Assembly (NCBI GenBank): GCA_002270465.1 | Contig: NQOF01000002.1 | Coordinates: 806,001 to 870,000, forward strand | DNA from: Blautia hominis | GTDB lineage: Bacteria; Bacillota; Clostridia; Lachnospirales; Lachnospiraceae | DNA length: 64,000 nucleotides | Reading direction: 5' to 3' | In this document: piece by piece, positions 25,673 through 34,202 of the stretch | Numbering within the stretch: the first letter of the stretch is position 1 | Layout of the letters: each line of letters opens with the position of its first letter | Made by a program: the position numbers and the translations under genes | Notes under the pieces: generated by a model | What the model was told of the DNA's origin: nothing | What the model saw: only the letters and a program-made list of their open reading frames with translations | Database searches by the model: none

Positions 25673-26956
25673 ATGGAGGCGAAAGCAGTTGTCAACAGTA
25701 ATAACATAAGCGGCCTGATCGAACGGACGCTGAACTATGTGGACCCAAGGCTGGTGGACCACGGAAAGAGAGTGGCGTCTCTTGTCTATGGAATGTTGGA
25801 AGCACAGAAAAAGTATTCTGCAAAAGACATGCAGGATATCTGTATCCTTGCTATGCTGCATGATATCGGCGCTTATAAGACAGAGGAGATCAACCGGATG
25901 ACCCAGTTTGAATCAGAGGATATCTGGGAGCATTCCATCTACGGGTATCTGTTTCTGGCGAATCTCTCCCCGCTGAAAGAATGGGCAAGGGCAGTTATGT
26001 TCCATCACGTGGCAGCCGTCCATCTGCCGGACACCTTGGAAGAGCGGATACGGGAAGCAGCCCAGATGATCAGTCTTGCCGACCGGATTGACATATACCT
26101 GCAGGAAAATACAGACCCACAAAATTTGTTTGTATCCCTGGAAAAAGTGAGAGATACAAAATTCGACAGCCATATCCTTGATCTGTTTTATGAGGCGGAA
26201 AGACAGTTTTCCCTGCTGGCCTGCCTGGAGGAGGAGAAGGACTTTCATAAAATCCTTCCGAATGTACAGTTGTCAGGGAAGGAATGTGAAGAGTATCTGC
26301 GAATGATGATTTTTGCCATTGATTTCAGGAGCCAGCACACCGTGACCCACACCATCACAACGACCCGCATCAGCTGCTGCGCTGCCAGCCACATGGGATT
26401 GTCCGATACACAGATACATAATATTTTTTACGGTGCGCTCCTGCACGATTTGGGGAAGATCGGAATTCCGGTGGAGATATTGGAGTATCCGGGAAAATTA
26501 AGCAGCCAGGCAATGGCGATCATGCGTACCCATGTGGATTTGACGGAAAAGATTTTGGGCGGCACCATAGATGAGGAGATAACAAGAATTGCGCTGAGGC
26601 ATCATGAAAAGCTGGATGGAAGCGGATATCCCAGAGGACTCACCGGGGATGCGCTTACCATAGAGGAACGGATCGTGGCTGTTTCGGATATTGTCAGTGC
26701 ACTGCTTGGCACACGGAGCTATAAGGAGGCTTTTTCTAAAGAGAAGACATTGTCTATTTTAGAGGAGCAGGCTAGGGGAAGAAAAATAGACAGTGATGTG
26801 GTAGCGGTTCTGAAAGAGAATTTTGATACGGTTTTGGAGGAAGTGGAGGATAACTGCAGGCCCATATTAGATACCTATTATGGCCTGCGCAAGGAATACC
26901 AGTATCTGCTGGGAAAATATCTCTACAGCGGCACAGAAGCTGCGGATCCCAACTGA
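25673..26956 (+). CDS. Tandem HD / HD-GYP domain phosphodiesterase
   Basis: 427 residues with two metal-dependent hydrolase domains. Domain 1 has H30 and the HD pair H63-D64 (AMLHDIGAYKTEE). Domain 2 is a full HD-GYP with LLHDLGKIGIP (about 257) and HHEKLDGSGYP (about 312-322). HD-GYP proteins degrade cyclic di-GMP or related cyclic dinucleotides. Here domain 1 may be a second catalytic or a sensory site; all four key HD residues appear present. ATG 25673 is preferred because GGAGG is six bases away. No GGDEF or membrane helix is present. Confidence 0.85.
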   Translation: MEAKAVVNSNNISGLIERTLNYVDPRLVDHGKRVASLVYGMLEAQKKYSAKDMQDICILAMLHDIGAYKTEEINRMTQFESEDIWEHSIYGYLFLANLSPLKEWARAVMFHHVAAVHLPDTLEERIREAAQMISLADRIDIYLQENTDPQNLFVSLEKVRDTKFDSHILDLFYEAERQFSLLACLEEEKDFHKILPNVQLSGKECEEYLRMMIFAIDFRSQHTVTHTITTTRISCCAASHMGLSDTQIHNIFYGALLHDLGKIGIPVEILEYPGKLSSQAMAIMRTHVDLTEKILGGTIDEEITRIALRHHEKLDGSGYPRGLTGDALTIEERIVAVSDIVSALLGTRSYKEAFSKEKTLSILEEQARGRKIDSDVVAVLKENFDTVLEEVEDNCRPILDTYYGLRKEYQYLLGKYLYSGTEAADPN

Positions 26957-27021
26957 CAGGAGGCATAAGTGACGGGGACAGGGCATAGAATATAGTATCC
27001 AGAAAGAAGGAGGCACTGCCC

Positions 27022-27177
27022 ATGTCCGTAAATTATAAAGTTTCTTATTTTCTCGACCATTTTGATTTTCCTGCCCCTCAGCAGCTTGTGGAAAAATATT
27101 ACCGGTATAAACTGGGACATCCCTGTTTTTTGATGAAACAAAACGGAAGATGGACAATCGTGCCTGTCCGGCAATAG
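27022..27177 (+). CDS. Small hypothetical protein, 51 residues
   Basis: ATG 27022 follows a strong AAGGAGG at nine bases. The peptide is aromatic-rich and basic at its end (SYFLDHFDFP near residue 9, NGRWTIVPV near residue 41). No membrane helix or signal peptide is seen. It ends 16 bp before a strong terminator and starts 65 bp after the HD-GYP gene, so it could be the last gene of that transcript. I do not recognise the family. Confidence 0.55.
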   Translation: MSVNYKVSYFLDHFDFPAPQQLVEKYYRYKLGHPCFLMKQNGRWTIVPVRQ

Positions 27178-27192
27178 CAGATAGAATCAATC

Positions 27193-27217
27193 GGGAGACG
27201 GCTTTTAGCCGCCTCCC
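27193..27217. terminator. Bidirectional terminator
   Basis: GGGAGACGGC (27193-27202), loop TTTTA, GCCGCCTCCC (27208-27217), one mismatch, then TTT. It separates the small ORF from the convergent MFS gene. Confidence 0.8.
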
Positions 27218-27227
27218 TTTGTTATCA

Positions 27228-28421
27228 TCACTCTTTAAAACATTTCAAGAGTTTAAAGCAGACAGAGATAGTAAGGACCAGAGCACCTGCACCTATGAGA
27301 AGGTGCTGTACAGGAATATGATCAGCCAGAGGGCCGAAAAATGCCATACCCAGAGGCAGCGCGCAGGAGGTGGAGATCTGCATGAAACTGAAGATCCTGC
27401 CGTGCATATCCGGCTCCACTTTTTCCTGGATGGTCACATTGATGGGCGTGTTGTAACAGGGTGAGGTAACGCCTATCATGGTATTCATGATCAGATAGAC
27501 AATAAATACAGGTGCTGTTCCCAGGCCAATCATAATTGCCCCATAGACACCTCCGGCCAAGAGCGTAGTGTGCAGATGATTTTTAAACCCACCCCAAGAA
27601 GCGATCAGGATTCCCCCCAGCACCATGCCAAGGCTGTAAGTCATTTCACTTACAGTGAGCCGCCAGACTTCCGGTCCAAAGGTCCTGCTCACCATAAGGG
27701 GCGTCAGAAAGGCGGAGGGGCTTATGAGAAACAGGATGATGATCTGAAACACCAGCAGTTTTCTGATAAAAGCATGGTCTCTGAGATAAGAAAGGCCACC
27801 GGCTATCTTATGCAGACCAGATTCCTTATCTGGGGATGATTTTGTGTAGGGCGGTATTTTAATGGTGGAAGTAAGGCCGATGCCGATAATAGCTGTTATG
27901 ACATCAATAAAGAGCGCTGCTTCCAAAGGCGCTGCGGAGAGGATGGCACCTCCGGCAGCAGGTGATAAGAACATCATGAAGGAGGATAAGGTACTGTTGA
28001 GTCCGTTCATCCTCATGAGATGTTCTTTGGGAACAAGCTGCGGAAAGATGGCGTTCACCGCAGGGGTCTGGATCCCGGTCCCGGCTGATCGGATGATCAG
28101 TACAGCAAACAGAAACCAGATGTTTTTATGTCCCGACAGGAAGGCAAGAGCCAGCAAAAGCGTGGAACACGCAATGGCACCATCTGAGAGCATGATCAAG
28201 AACTTCCTGTCATAACGGTCAATCCATACCCCGGCGAAAAGTGAAATGATGATCTGGGGAAGGAATCCGCAGAGGGTGGAGATGGTCAGCATCTTTCCTG
28301 AAGATGTTGTCAGTGTAATATACCAGACAATGGCGTACTGCACCAGGGAAGAACCGAACAGGGAGATCGTCTGGGCTGTTAAAAAGCGAAAGGTTTTCCC
28401 TTTCCATGTATTTGAATCCAT
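27228..28421 (-). CDS. MFS efflux pump of the Mef-like (DHA3) group
   Basis: 397 residues, twelve helices. The N-terminus (FRFLTAQTISLFGSSL), the first-loop GVWIDRYDRK motif and PAVNAIFPQLVP near helix 5 follow the pattern of macrolide efflux protein Mef(A) and other DHA3 pumps. ATG 28421 follows AGAGG; the 44-codon extension runs into a repeat element and is rejected. The gene lies behind a long structured leader with a leader peptide and terminator, and repeat element A sits in between. Macrolide export is plausible but unproven. Confidence 0.83.
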   Translation of the reverse strand: MDSNTWKGKTFRFLTAQTISLFGSSLVQYAIVWYITLTTSSGKMLTISTLCGFLPQIIISLFAGVWIDRYDRKFLIMLSDGAIACSTLLLALAFLSGHKNIWFLFAVLIIRSAGTGIQTPAVNAIFPQLVPKEHLMRMNGLNSTLSSFMMFLSPAAGGAILSAAPLEAALFIDVITAIIGIGLTSTIKIPPYTKSSPDKESGLHKIAGGLSYLRDHAFIRKLLVFQIIILFLISPSAFLTPLMVSRTFGPEVWRLTVSEMTYSLGMVLGGILIASWGGFKNHLHTTLLAGGVYGAIMIGLGTAPVFIVYLIMNTMIGVTSPCYNTPINVTIQEKVEPDMHGRIFSFMQISTSCALPLGMAFFGPLADHIPVQHLLIGAGALVLTISVCFKLLKCFKE

Positions 28422-28444
28422 AAAATAATACCTCTTTCTAAGAA

Positions 28445-28474
28445 ATAATAAAGTTACTGTACACTCCGTGTCCA
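28445..28474 (-). promoter_or_regulatory. Possible hybrid promoter from repeat element A to the MFS gene
   Basis: Minus strand: TGGACA inside element A (28474-28469), 18 bp, TATTAT in flanking DNA (28450-28445). It is 24 bp before the MFS start codon and downstream of the attenuator terminator. Activity is inferred. Confidence 0.4.
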
Positions 28475-28580
28475 GTAACACGTTTCGCGATGCACAGATA
28501 TGGTGCATTCTGCACCATATCGCGCTGGCTGCCTCGGGATTTTCATGCTTCACACGGTGTTGAAATGTCTCTGCCGGGCA
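28453..28580 (-). repeat. Repeat element A (miniature element family 1)
   Basis: On the minus strand this copy matches element B at 53.76 kb almost base for base over the core: ATCCCGAGGCAGCCAGCGC, an 11 bp hairpin with GAA loop, then GTGCATCGCGAA and GTGTTACTGGACACGGAGTG. Its outer end GTTACTGTACAC (28453-28464 on plus) is intact and pairs with an internal GTTACTG copy. The other end is not recognisable and is replaced by the attenuator terminator region, so the left boundary is approximate. No target duplication can be assessed. Confidence 0.75.
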
Positions 28581-28582
28581 GC

Positions 28583-28614
28583 AAAAAAGGCAGAGGACAT
28601 TATAAGCCTCTGCC
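28583..28614 (-). terminator. Intrinsic terminator at the end of the MFS leader (attenuator)
   Basis: On the minus strand GGCAGAGG, a 10 nt loop, CCTCTGCC and six T. A second CTGCC/GGCAG pair just downstream could compete for the arm. It ends the structured RNA started at the promoter at 28897-28926. Confidence 0.8.
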
Positions 28615-28890
28615 AGTCAATATACAGACAAAAGGCTGTGGCGAACACATCGCCGCAGCCAGATCCAGAACTGTGGTATCCACGGAAAACAGGTACACAA
28701 ATAAACGCATCAGAAAATCTGATACGAAGTGCAGCTGTTTCCCGGTGAATGCAGCAGTTCTGCCGCTATCTGAACTCCGTACAATGTCTCACCGGAAACG
28801 TTATCTGTACGGAGCTGATTCGTCTTCTCAATTTATCGGTTAAAATGAAATTCATAATAGCCACCTCATTCGGATCATCTTTGTATCTTA
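28615..28890 (-). ncRNA. Structured leader RNA of the MFS gene
   Basis: Between a strong promoter and an intrinsic terminator, about 300 nt of minus-strand RNA holds successive hairpins: CTCCGTACA/TGTACGGAG, GCGGCAG/CTGCTGC, ATCAGA/TCTGAT, and a GGCTG..CAGCC stem with inner GGCGA/TCGCC. A 29-codon ORF overlaps the first arm. This is the layout of ribosome-stalling attenuators. An independent small RNA is the alternative. I do not recognise a known riboswitch class. Confidence 0.55.
28766..28855 (-). CDS. Leader peptide ORF, 29 residues
   Basis: ATG 28855 follows GAGGTGG at five to six bases, and transcription would begin about 35 nt upstream. The peptide starts MNFILTDKLRRRISS. The RRR run contains an Arg-X-Arg pattern, the type at which macrolide-bound ribosomes are known to stall. 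Its coding sequence covers one arm of the first leader hairpin, so stalling would reshape the RNA. Expression is inferred. Confidence 0.5.
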   Translation of the reverse strand: MNFILTDKLRRRISSVQITFPVRHCTEFR

Positions 28891-28896
28891 TCCATT

Positions 28897-28926
28897 AATA
28901 TAGCATGTAAAAAAGTTCCTTGTCAA
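28897..28926 (-). promoter_or_regulatory. Promoter of the MFS leader
   Basis: Minus strand TTGACA (28926-28921), 18 bp, TATATT (28902-28897). A plus-strand TATAAT (28945-28950) for the AraC gene lies just behind it, so the two divergent promoters are almost back to back. Confidence 0.75.
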
Positions 28927-29070
28927 TGGAGAGTTTGTATATGTTATAATGGACCAAAATGTATATGGAGTTCTGTTTGACGCGGATATAGGACCTCAGG
29001 TGTCATATCATTCAAGATTTTTTTTTTCCAAGGTGCTACAATAGTGAAAATGAAAGGAGGAGGACAAAAG

Positions 29071-29934
29071 ATGCACGCAGAACAAGAACAAAGGCATGTG
29101 TATTATGACCATGACCTGGAGATAGAGGCTTATAATTTGAGCGGTATTGTCCAAAAGTTTCCAAACCATTTTCATGATTATTATGTGATCGGGTTTGTGG
29201 AGGGAGGTAAAAGGCATCTCTGGTGCAAAGGCAAAGAGTACGATTTGACTGCAGGGGATTTGATCCTGTTTAACCCCAGAGATAACCACTACTGTGCACC
29301 CATCAATGGTGAAATATTAGATTACCGTGCTGTGAATATTAATGTGGACGTGATGGAGAGAGCAGTCAAAGAAATTACGGGGAGGGATTTTGTCCTGCAT
29401 TTTACCAGCAATGTGGTGTATCAAAGTGACATTACACAGTCCATCGGTGATCTGTACGATGCCATCCTTACCCATGCACCTAAACTGAAAAAAGAAGAGG
29501 CGTTTTTCTTCCTTCTGGAGCAGATCCTGCAGGAACATGCAGCTCCTTTTGATGAAATTGATATATCAGAGCCAAATCAGCAGATCAAGACACTCTGTCA
29601 TTATATGGAGAAACATTTTTCCGAGAATATTACGCTGGATGACCTGCTTTCCATGACAAGTTTCGGCAAATCGTATCTGCTGCGTTCTTTTACAAAGCAG
29701 GTAGGTGTTTCACCTTACCGATATCTGCAGACCGTGCGCCTGGAAAAAGCAAAAAAGTTCCTGGAACAGGGCGTGGCGCCTATTGATGCGGCAGATATGG
29801 CGGGGTTTGCGGACCAGAGCCATTTTACCAACTTTTTCAAAGAATTTATCGGACTGACACCAAAACAGTATCAGAAAATCTTTACGGATAAACCGCTGCC
29901 TGTCACTCCGGCAAAGGAGTGGACAAATGAATAA
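29071..29934 (+). CDS. AraC-family regulator with cupin sensor domain
   Basis: 287 residues. The N-terminal part is a cupin (NHFHDYYVIGFVEGG and AGDLILFNPRDNHYC motifs), followed by a helical linker and the AraC double HTH (about 185-280: LDDLLSMTSFGKSYLLRSFTKQVG; DAADMAGFADQSHFTNFFKEFIGLTP). ATG 29071 follows GGAGGAGG. It overlaps the EamA gene by 8 bp, forming an AraC-EamA-DUF2000 operon. It probably controls this transporter in response to the exported metabolite. Confidence 0.87.
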   Translation: MHAEQEQRHVYYDHDLEIEAYNLSGIVQKFPNHFHDYYVIGFVEGGKRHLWCKGKEYDLTAGDLILFNPRDNHYCAPINGEILDYRAVNINVDVMERAVKEITGRDFVLHFTSNVVYQSDITQSIGDLYDAILTHAPKLKKEEAFFFLLEQILQEHAAPFDEIDISEPNQQIKTLCHYMEKHFSENITLDDLLSMTSFGKSYLLRSFTKQVGVSPYRYLQTVRLEKAKKFLEQGVAPIDAADMAGFADQSHFTNFFKEFIGLTPKQYQKIFTDKPLPVTPAKEWTNE

Positions 29935-30856
29935 GACAATACATGGGCATATTGCTGCCTTTCTTACCATATTGATCTGGGGCACCACCTTTATTTCCAC
30001 CAAGGTGCTTCTCAGAAGCTTTGAGCCGGTGGAGATTTTATTTATCCGTTTTATGATTGGATACATGGCTCTTTGGTGTGTCTGCCCGCGCAGGCTGAAC
30101 ATCCGTGAGAGGAAACAAGAGAGGTACTTTGCAGCCGCAGGGCTTTGTGGCGTGACCCTGTATTATCTGTTTGAAAATATAGCGCTGACTTATACACTGG
30201 CTTCCAATGTGGGCGTTATCATCTCTATCGCGCCATTTTTTACGGTTATATTCTCCTGCTTGTTTCTGCATGACAAACGGCCAAAAACAAGATTCTTTGT
30301 GGGCTTTTTAATAGCACTTACAGGTATCTTCCTGATCAGCTTCGGAGGGGATAAGGATCTGCAGTTAAATCCTATGGGGGATTTGCTGGCTGTGATAGCG
30401 GCAATGATCTGGGCCGCGTTTTCAACGATCACAAAAAAGATCAGTGGGTTTGGATATAATACCATTCAGACTACAAGGCGGACGTTTTTTTATGGGCTGA
30501 TCTTTATGGTTCCGGCTTTGTTCCTGATGGATTTCCATATTGAACTTATGCAGTTTGCCAGTCTTAAAAACGTTCTGAATCTTCTGTTTTTGGGATTTGG
30601 GGCTTCTGCATTATGCTTTGTGACATGGAACCTTGCCGTGAAGATCCTGGGGTCTGTGAAAACCAGTGTTTATATCTACATGGTCCCTGTCATCACAGCG
30701 GTCACATCAGCGCTTATTTTGCATGAAAAATTAACGATGACAATTATTCTGGGTATCGTTCTGACCTTGATCGGCCTCTTTTTATCCGAGGACAGAAAAA
30801 CAGAGAAACATACAGCAAAAACAAAGGAGTATAAAGTATATGCAGGCACAAAATGA
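29927..30856 (+). CDS. EamA/DMT-family metabolite exporter
   Basis: 309 residues, ten helices arranged as two EamA repeats (ILIWGTTFISTKVLL at the start of repeat 1; AAMIWAAFSTITKKIS in repeat 2). It belongs to the drug/metabolite transporter superfamily; members export amino acids or related compounds. It overlaps both neighbours (8 bp upstream, 17 bp downstream). The substrate is unknown. Confidence 0.88.
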   Translation: MNKTIHGHIAAFLTILIWGTTFISTKVLLRSFEPVEILFIRFMIGYMALWCVCPRRLNIRERKQERYFAAAGLCGVTLYYLFENIALTYTLASNVGVIISIAPFFTVIFSCLFLHDKRPKTRFFVGFLIALTGIFLISFGGDKDLQLNPMGDLLAVIAAMIWAAFSTITKKISGFGYNTIQTTRRTFFYGLIFMVPALFLMDFHIELMQFASLKNVLNLLFLGFGASALCFVTWNLAVKILGSVKTSVYIYMVPVITAVTSALILHEKLTMTIILGIVLTLIGLFLSEDRKTEKHTAKTKEYKVYAGTK

Positions 30857-31262
30857 TAAATGCGTCATGGTACTGGACCAGGACCTGCCTCTGGGCATTC
30901 TGGCAAACACAGCGGGAATCATGGGGATCACCCTGGGCAAACACATCCCTGAGACGGTGGGACCGGATGTCCTGGATAAGAGCGGAAAAGAACACTTGGG
31001 AATCATTGAATTGCCGGTTCCTATCCTGAAAGCAGACCGGGAAAAGATCAGGACGATCCGAGAGCAGCTCTACCAGCCGGAATTCGCTGATCTGATCGTG
31101 GTTGATTTTTCGGATGTGGCACAGAGCTGTAATGTCTATGAGGAGTATATTAAAAAAGCAGCGGGGGTGGAGGAAAAAGAAATGACTTACTTCGGTATCG
31201 GAATCTGCGGAGCCAAAAAGCTGGTCAATAAACTCACAGGCAGTCTGCCGCTGTTGAGATAG
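30840..31262 (+). CDS. DUF2000 family protein
   Basis: 140 residues, soluble, with the DUF2000 pattern: CVMVLDQDLPLGILANTAG at the N-terminus and GIGICGAKKLVNKLTGSLPLLR at the end. The function of the family is unknown; it often follows AraC and EamA genes, as here. AAAGGAG precedes the ATG inside the EamA gene. Confidence 0.85.
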   Translation: MQAQNDKCVMVLDQDLPLGILANTAGIMGITLGKHIPETVGPDVLDKSGKEHLGIIELPVPILKADREKIRTIREQLYQPEFADLIVVDFSDVAQSCNVYEEYIKKAAGVEEKEMTYFGIGICGAKKLVNKLTGSLPLLR

Positions 31263-31266
31263 GAAG

Positions 31267-31308
31267 AAAACGGGCGATACCGCTTTTATGCGGAATCGCC
31301 CGTTTTTT
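31267..31308. terminator. Bidirectional terminator
   Basis: A 17-position stem with one mismatch (31267-31283 with 31290-31306; outer AAAACGGGCGAT) around a TTTTAT loop, followed by T6. It serves the DUF2000 and HelD gene ends. Confidence 0.85.
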
Positions 31309-31327
31309 GTACAGCAGTAGAAGGGGA

Positions 31328-33358
31328 TCACTGTAATGGTAGGAAAGGACATGGATCTTTTGTATACAGAAGGGTAAGCTTGTGCATGGCTCTGGTGCAG
31401 GCAATGTAAAGAAGGCTTCTGTCATATTCGGAAGCATAAGTTTCGCATCCCGCATGAGGAAGGATAACTTCATCAAATTCCAGTCCCTTTGACATCCGCA
31501 CAGAGGTAACGGATATGCCGTTGTGAAAGCTTGTACTCTTAGGGGAAATAAGCTCTGTTTTATATTGGGAGTACAGGAGATGATAAAACGTTTCTGCCGC
31601 CCGGTCTGTTTTCAGGATTATACCCAAAGTAGCAAAGCCGCTTTTCTGAAAACGGTGGATCGCTGCCCGTATGTGCTGCAGTTCCTCCTCATCGGTTTTA
31701 CAGGAGATCACAGCGGGAGCTTCTCCGTGGCGTTCCACAGGCTGAATCTTTGTGTGATGCAGAATAGATTTGGCAAAATGCATGATTTCCCAGGTGGAAC
31801 GGTAGCTGGTATTCAGCTCCGCAAACTCCGCATTCTTATATATTGTCCGCAGATCAGCCAGGGTATGGGTATGATCAGGATTTAGGATCTGCCCAAAATC
31901 ACCCAAGATAGTCTTTGGACATGGAAAGAGCTGATTGATCACAGCGTACTGGATTGGCGTGTAGTCCTGCATTTCGTCTATAACCAGATGCTTGGTGAGT
32001 CTGCTTACCTTCAGACCTTCAAAGGAAGCGTGAAGGTAAAGAAACGGATATACATCGGACCATTCCAAAGTCTTTTTTGACGGCAGGACAAACATTTGGG
32101 ACATGCCCATTTTGCGGTAAAAATCTTTATATAAGGCCAGAGTGCTGCGGAAGGTAAGCATGGAAGTGAGAGATTTTAGAACTGCGCGGGGTCTGGGCAG
32201 CTCGTTTTCCATGATATTTTCATCCTCAAACTTGTGGCATATATCCTCTGCGATCATAGGAAGTCTCTGTTTTACCGGATATTTTTTATAAGCCGCAAAC
32301 CGCTTTCGGATCCAGTCCTTATGGGCAGTAAAAGGGCCAAAGGTGTAATCAGACGGGGCAAAGACCGTGTTATCCAGATCAGCCGTATAGGTATCTATCC
32401 TCTTTACGAAATCCAATGTTGATTTAAATCGGACTCTCTGTGAGCGTTTTTCCTCCCGATTCTCCAAAGGATTCTGTTCCTCATCAAAACAGATAAGACC
32501 CTCCAGCTGGATTTCTGCGATATCGGAAAAACTGAGCGCATAAATAGGCTCCTCCCCCAGTTCAGGAATGACATTGGAAATGTAGTCCCCAAACACTTTG
32601 TTGGGAGAGAGGATAGTTACGTTTTTGGCAGTCAGACGGTTTCTGAATCGGTAGAGTAAAAAAGCGATCCGGTGGAGGGCAATGGAAGTTTTTCCGGAAC
32701 CGGCCACACCCTGAAGGATGAGTGTACCTGCATTCTCATTCCGGATGATCTTATTCTGCTCTTTCTGAATGGTTGAGATGATGGATTTCATCTTCTCGTC
32801 AGAGGTGTGGGAAAGTTCTCTTTGAAGGACGTCATCCTGAATGTTGGAAGCACTCTCCAGGGCATATTCCATGATGCAGTTTTTGATCTTAAATTGTCTT
32901 TTTCTGGTCAGATACCCGTCTATCCTTCCGGTGGGGGCCTCATAGCCAGCAGGACCTGTTTCATAGTCATAAAACATACCGGAGACAGGGGCACGCCAGT
33001 CATAGATAAGCATCTCATCTCCAAAACGGAACGTAAAGCGGCCAATATATACGTTCATAGATTCCCCATTTTCATGTTTAAAGTCAATGCGGGCAAAGTA
33101 AGGGGAATCCTTCAGTCTGGCAAGCTTATCTCTGAATGCAGCGGCAATGGTGCCTGTGTGGTCTGTCTGCTTTAGAAGAAGCTCATTTTGGAACATTTCA
33201 TGGGGATCCAGTTCGCCCCGGTACTGTGCCATATAACGTTTGGCGTTTTTATATTCCATGTCAATCTTTTCCACATCTAAGCTGGCTTCCTGAAGTGCTG
33301 TATCCAGTTTTTGAAGAACTGCGGCAAGATGGGCAGTTTCATCCGGAAATTTATGCAT
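31328..33358 (-). CDS. helD: HelD-like UvrD-family helicase/ATPase
   Basis: 676 residues. An N-terminal coiled-coil arm (about 1-90) precedes a superfamily 1 motor: Walker A GVAGSGKTSIALHR (about 215-228), a later LVIDEMQDYTPIQY (motif II) and C-terminal GLEFDEVILPHA and LYIACTRAMHKL motifs. HelD removes stalled or drug-bound RNA polymerase from DNA, and some members confer rifamycin tolerance. The start at 33358 follows AAAGGAGG; the 52-codon extension is rejected. It overlaps the AraC-GNAT gene by 8 bp. Confidence 0.85.
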   Translation of the reverse strand: MHKFPDETAHLAAVLQKLDTALQEASLDVEKIDMEYKNAKRYMAQYRGELDPHEMFQNELLLKQTDHTGTIAAAFRDKLARLKDSPYFARIDFKHENGESMNVYIGRFTFRFGDEMLIYDWRAPVSGMFYDYETGPAGYEAPTGRIDGYLTRKRQFKIKNCIMEYALESASNIQDDVLQRELSHTSDEKMKSIISTIQKEQNKIIRNENAGTLILQGVAGSGKTSIALHRIAFLLYRFRNRLTAKNVTILSPNKVFGDYISNVIPELGEEPIYALSFSDIAEIQLEGLICFDEEQNPLENREEKRSQRVRFKSTLDFVKRIDTYTADLDNTVFAPSDYTFGPFTAHKDWIRKRFAAYKKYPVKQRLPMIAEDICHKFEDENIMENELPRPRAVLKSLTSMLTFRSTLALYKDFYRKMGMSQMFVLPSKKTLEWSDVYPFLYLHASFEGLKVSRLTKHLVIDEMQDYTPIQYAVINQLFPCPKTILGDFGQILNPDHTHTLADLRTIYKNAEFAELNTSYRSTWEIMHFAKSILHHTKIQPVERHGEAPAVISCKTDEEELQHIRAAIHRFQKSGFATLGIILKTDRAAETFYHLLYSQYKTELISPKSTSFHNGISVTSVRMSKGLEFDEVILPHAGCETYASEYDRSLLYIACTRAMHKLTLLYTKDPCPFLPLQ

Positions 33359-34202
33359 GGGGTTCCTCCTTTGGCAGGACAAAGCGCTGGGTGGGATAAC
33401 CGTATTCCACCAGCAGCTCTGCTTCGGCAAAGCCCAGATCCTTAATTTCCATGCGGTGTCCGGTATCTGCCCGGTCCCCCTCCCTGTAAGTGGTGATGCT
33501 GATCTCTTTTCCATCTAAAAGTTCGTGCATCACTTTGTCCAGAAAAGTCTTTGGAATGCCTTTTTTCTTGTAAAGCGGGTGGGTGCCCATAAAATCTATA
33601 CTTCCGTTCTCCCGGGAAAACAGCAGAATGCCGATGGCTGTTCGTCCGTCTTTTAGAATGAGGGCCTGTCTTTCGGCAATGCTTCGTCTCAGCACCTGCA
33701 TATAGTCCTTTTCATCCAAATATGGAAAACCATCTATGACCAGCCGCACCAGCTCCATCCAGCATGGGATGTCACCGTCTTTCGCGTATGTGATGTTCCA
33801 TGCCGGGTCTCCGTAACTGTTCAGCATATGATAACTCCCTTCTAATTCAAATTTTAACTGCAGGGGATAGAATTTCTCATTCTCCCGGTATTTGCTGGGA
33901 GGCTGCTTGTACATGGCAGTAAATATTTTTGTAAAGGCCTGCTGGCTTTCGTATCCGGCAGTCAGTGCAATATCAAGAACCGGCTTGTCAGAGAAGACCA
34001 GAAGCTTGGCTGCCTCGGTCAGCCGTCTGCGAAGAACATATTCATGTATGGTCATTCCCACGGTATTTGTGAACATACGGTGCAGATGGTATTTGGAATA
34101 ATGAAGGGCATCTGCAACAGTATCCAAATCATTTTTCTCCGTTAAGTGTGCTTCGAGATAATGGATGGCAGTCACAATATTTTCTATCGTTTGATTCGGC
34201 AT
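33351..34202 (-). CDS. AraC HTH fused to a GNAT acetyltransferase domain
   Basis: 283 residues. Residues about 5-105 carry an N-terminal AraC double HTH (LDTVADALHYSKYHLHRMFTNTVG and DIALTAGYESQQAFTKIFTAMYKQPPSKYR). Residues about 150-270 resemble an acetyltransferase fold (AIGILLFSRENGSIDFMGTHPLYKKKGIPKTFLDKVMHEL). Placing HTH first with a C-terminal effector resembles Rob/SoxS-like drug-responsive regulators, although those use GyrI-like domains. It is probably co-transcribed with helD. Confidence 0.78.
   Translation of the reverse strand: MPNQTIENIVTAIHYLEAHLTEKNDLDTVADALHYSKYHLHRMFTNTVGMTIHEYVLRRRLTEAAKLLVFSDKPVLDIALTAGYESQQAFTKIFTAMYKQPPSKYRENEKFYPLQLKFELEGSYHMLNSYGDPAWNITYAKDGDIPCWMELVRLVIDGFPYLDEKDYMQVLRRSIAERQALILKDGRTAIGILLFSRENGSIDFMGTHPLYKKKGIPKTFLDKVMHELLDGKEISITTYREGDRADTGHRMEIKDLGFAEAELLVEYGYPTQRFVLPKEEPHA

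Noticed and set aside
28453-28900. CRISPR array or riboswitch of a known class
   Set aside because: The hairpins are not regularly spaced repeats, and the conserved cores of the riboswitch classes I know were not found.
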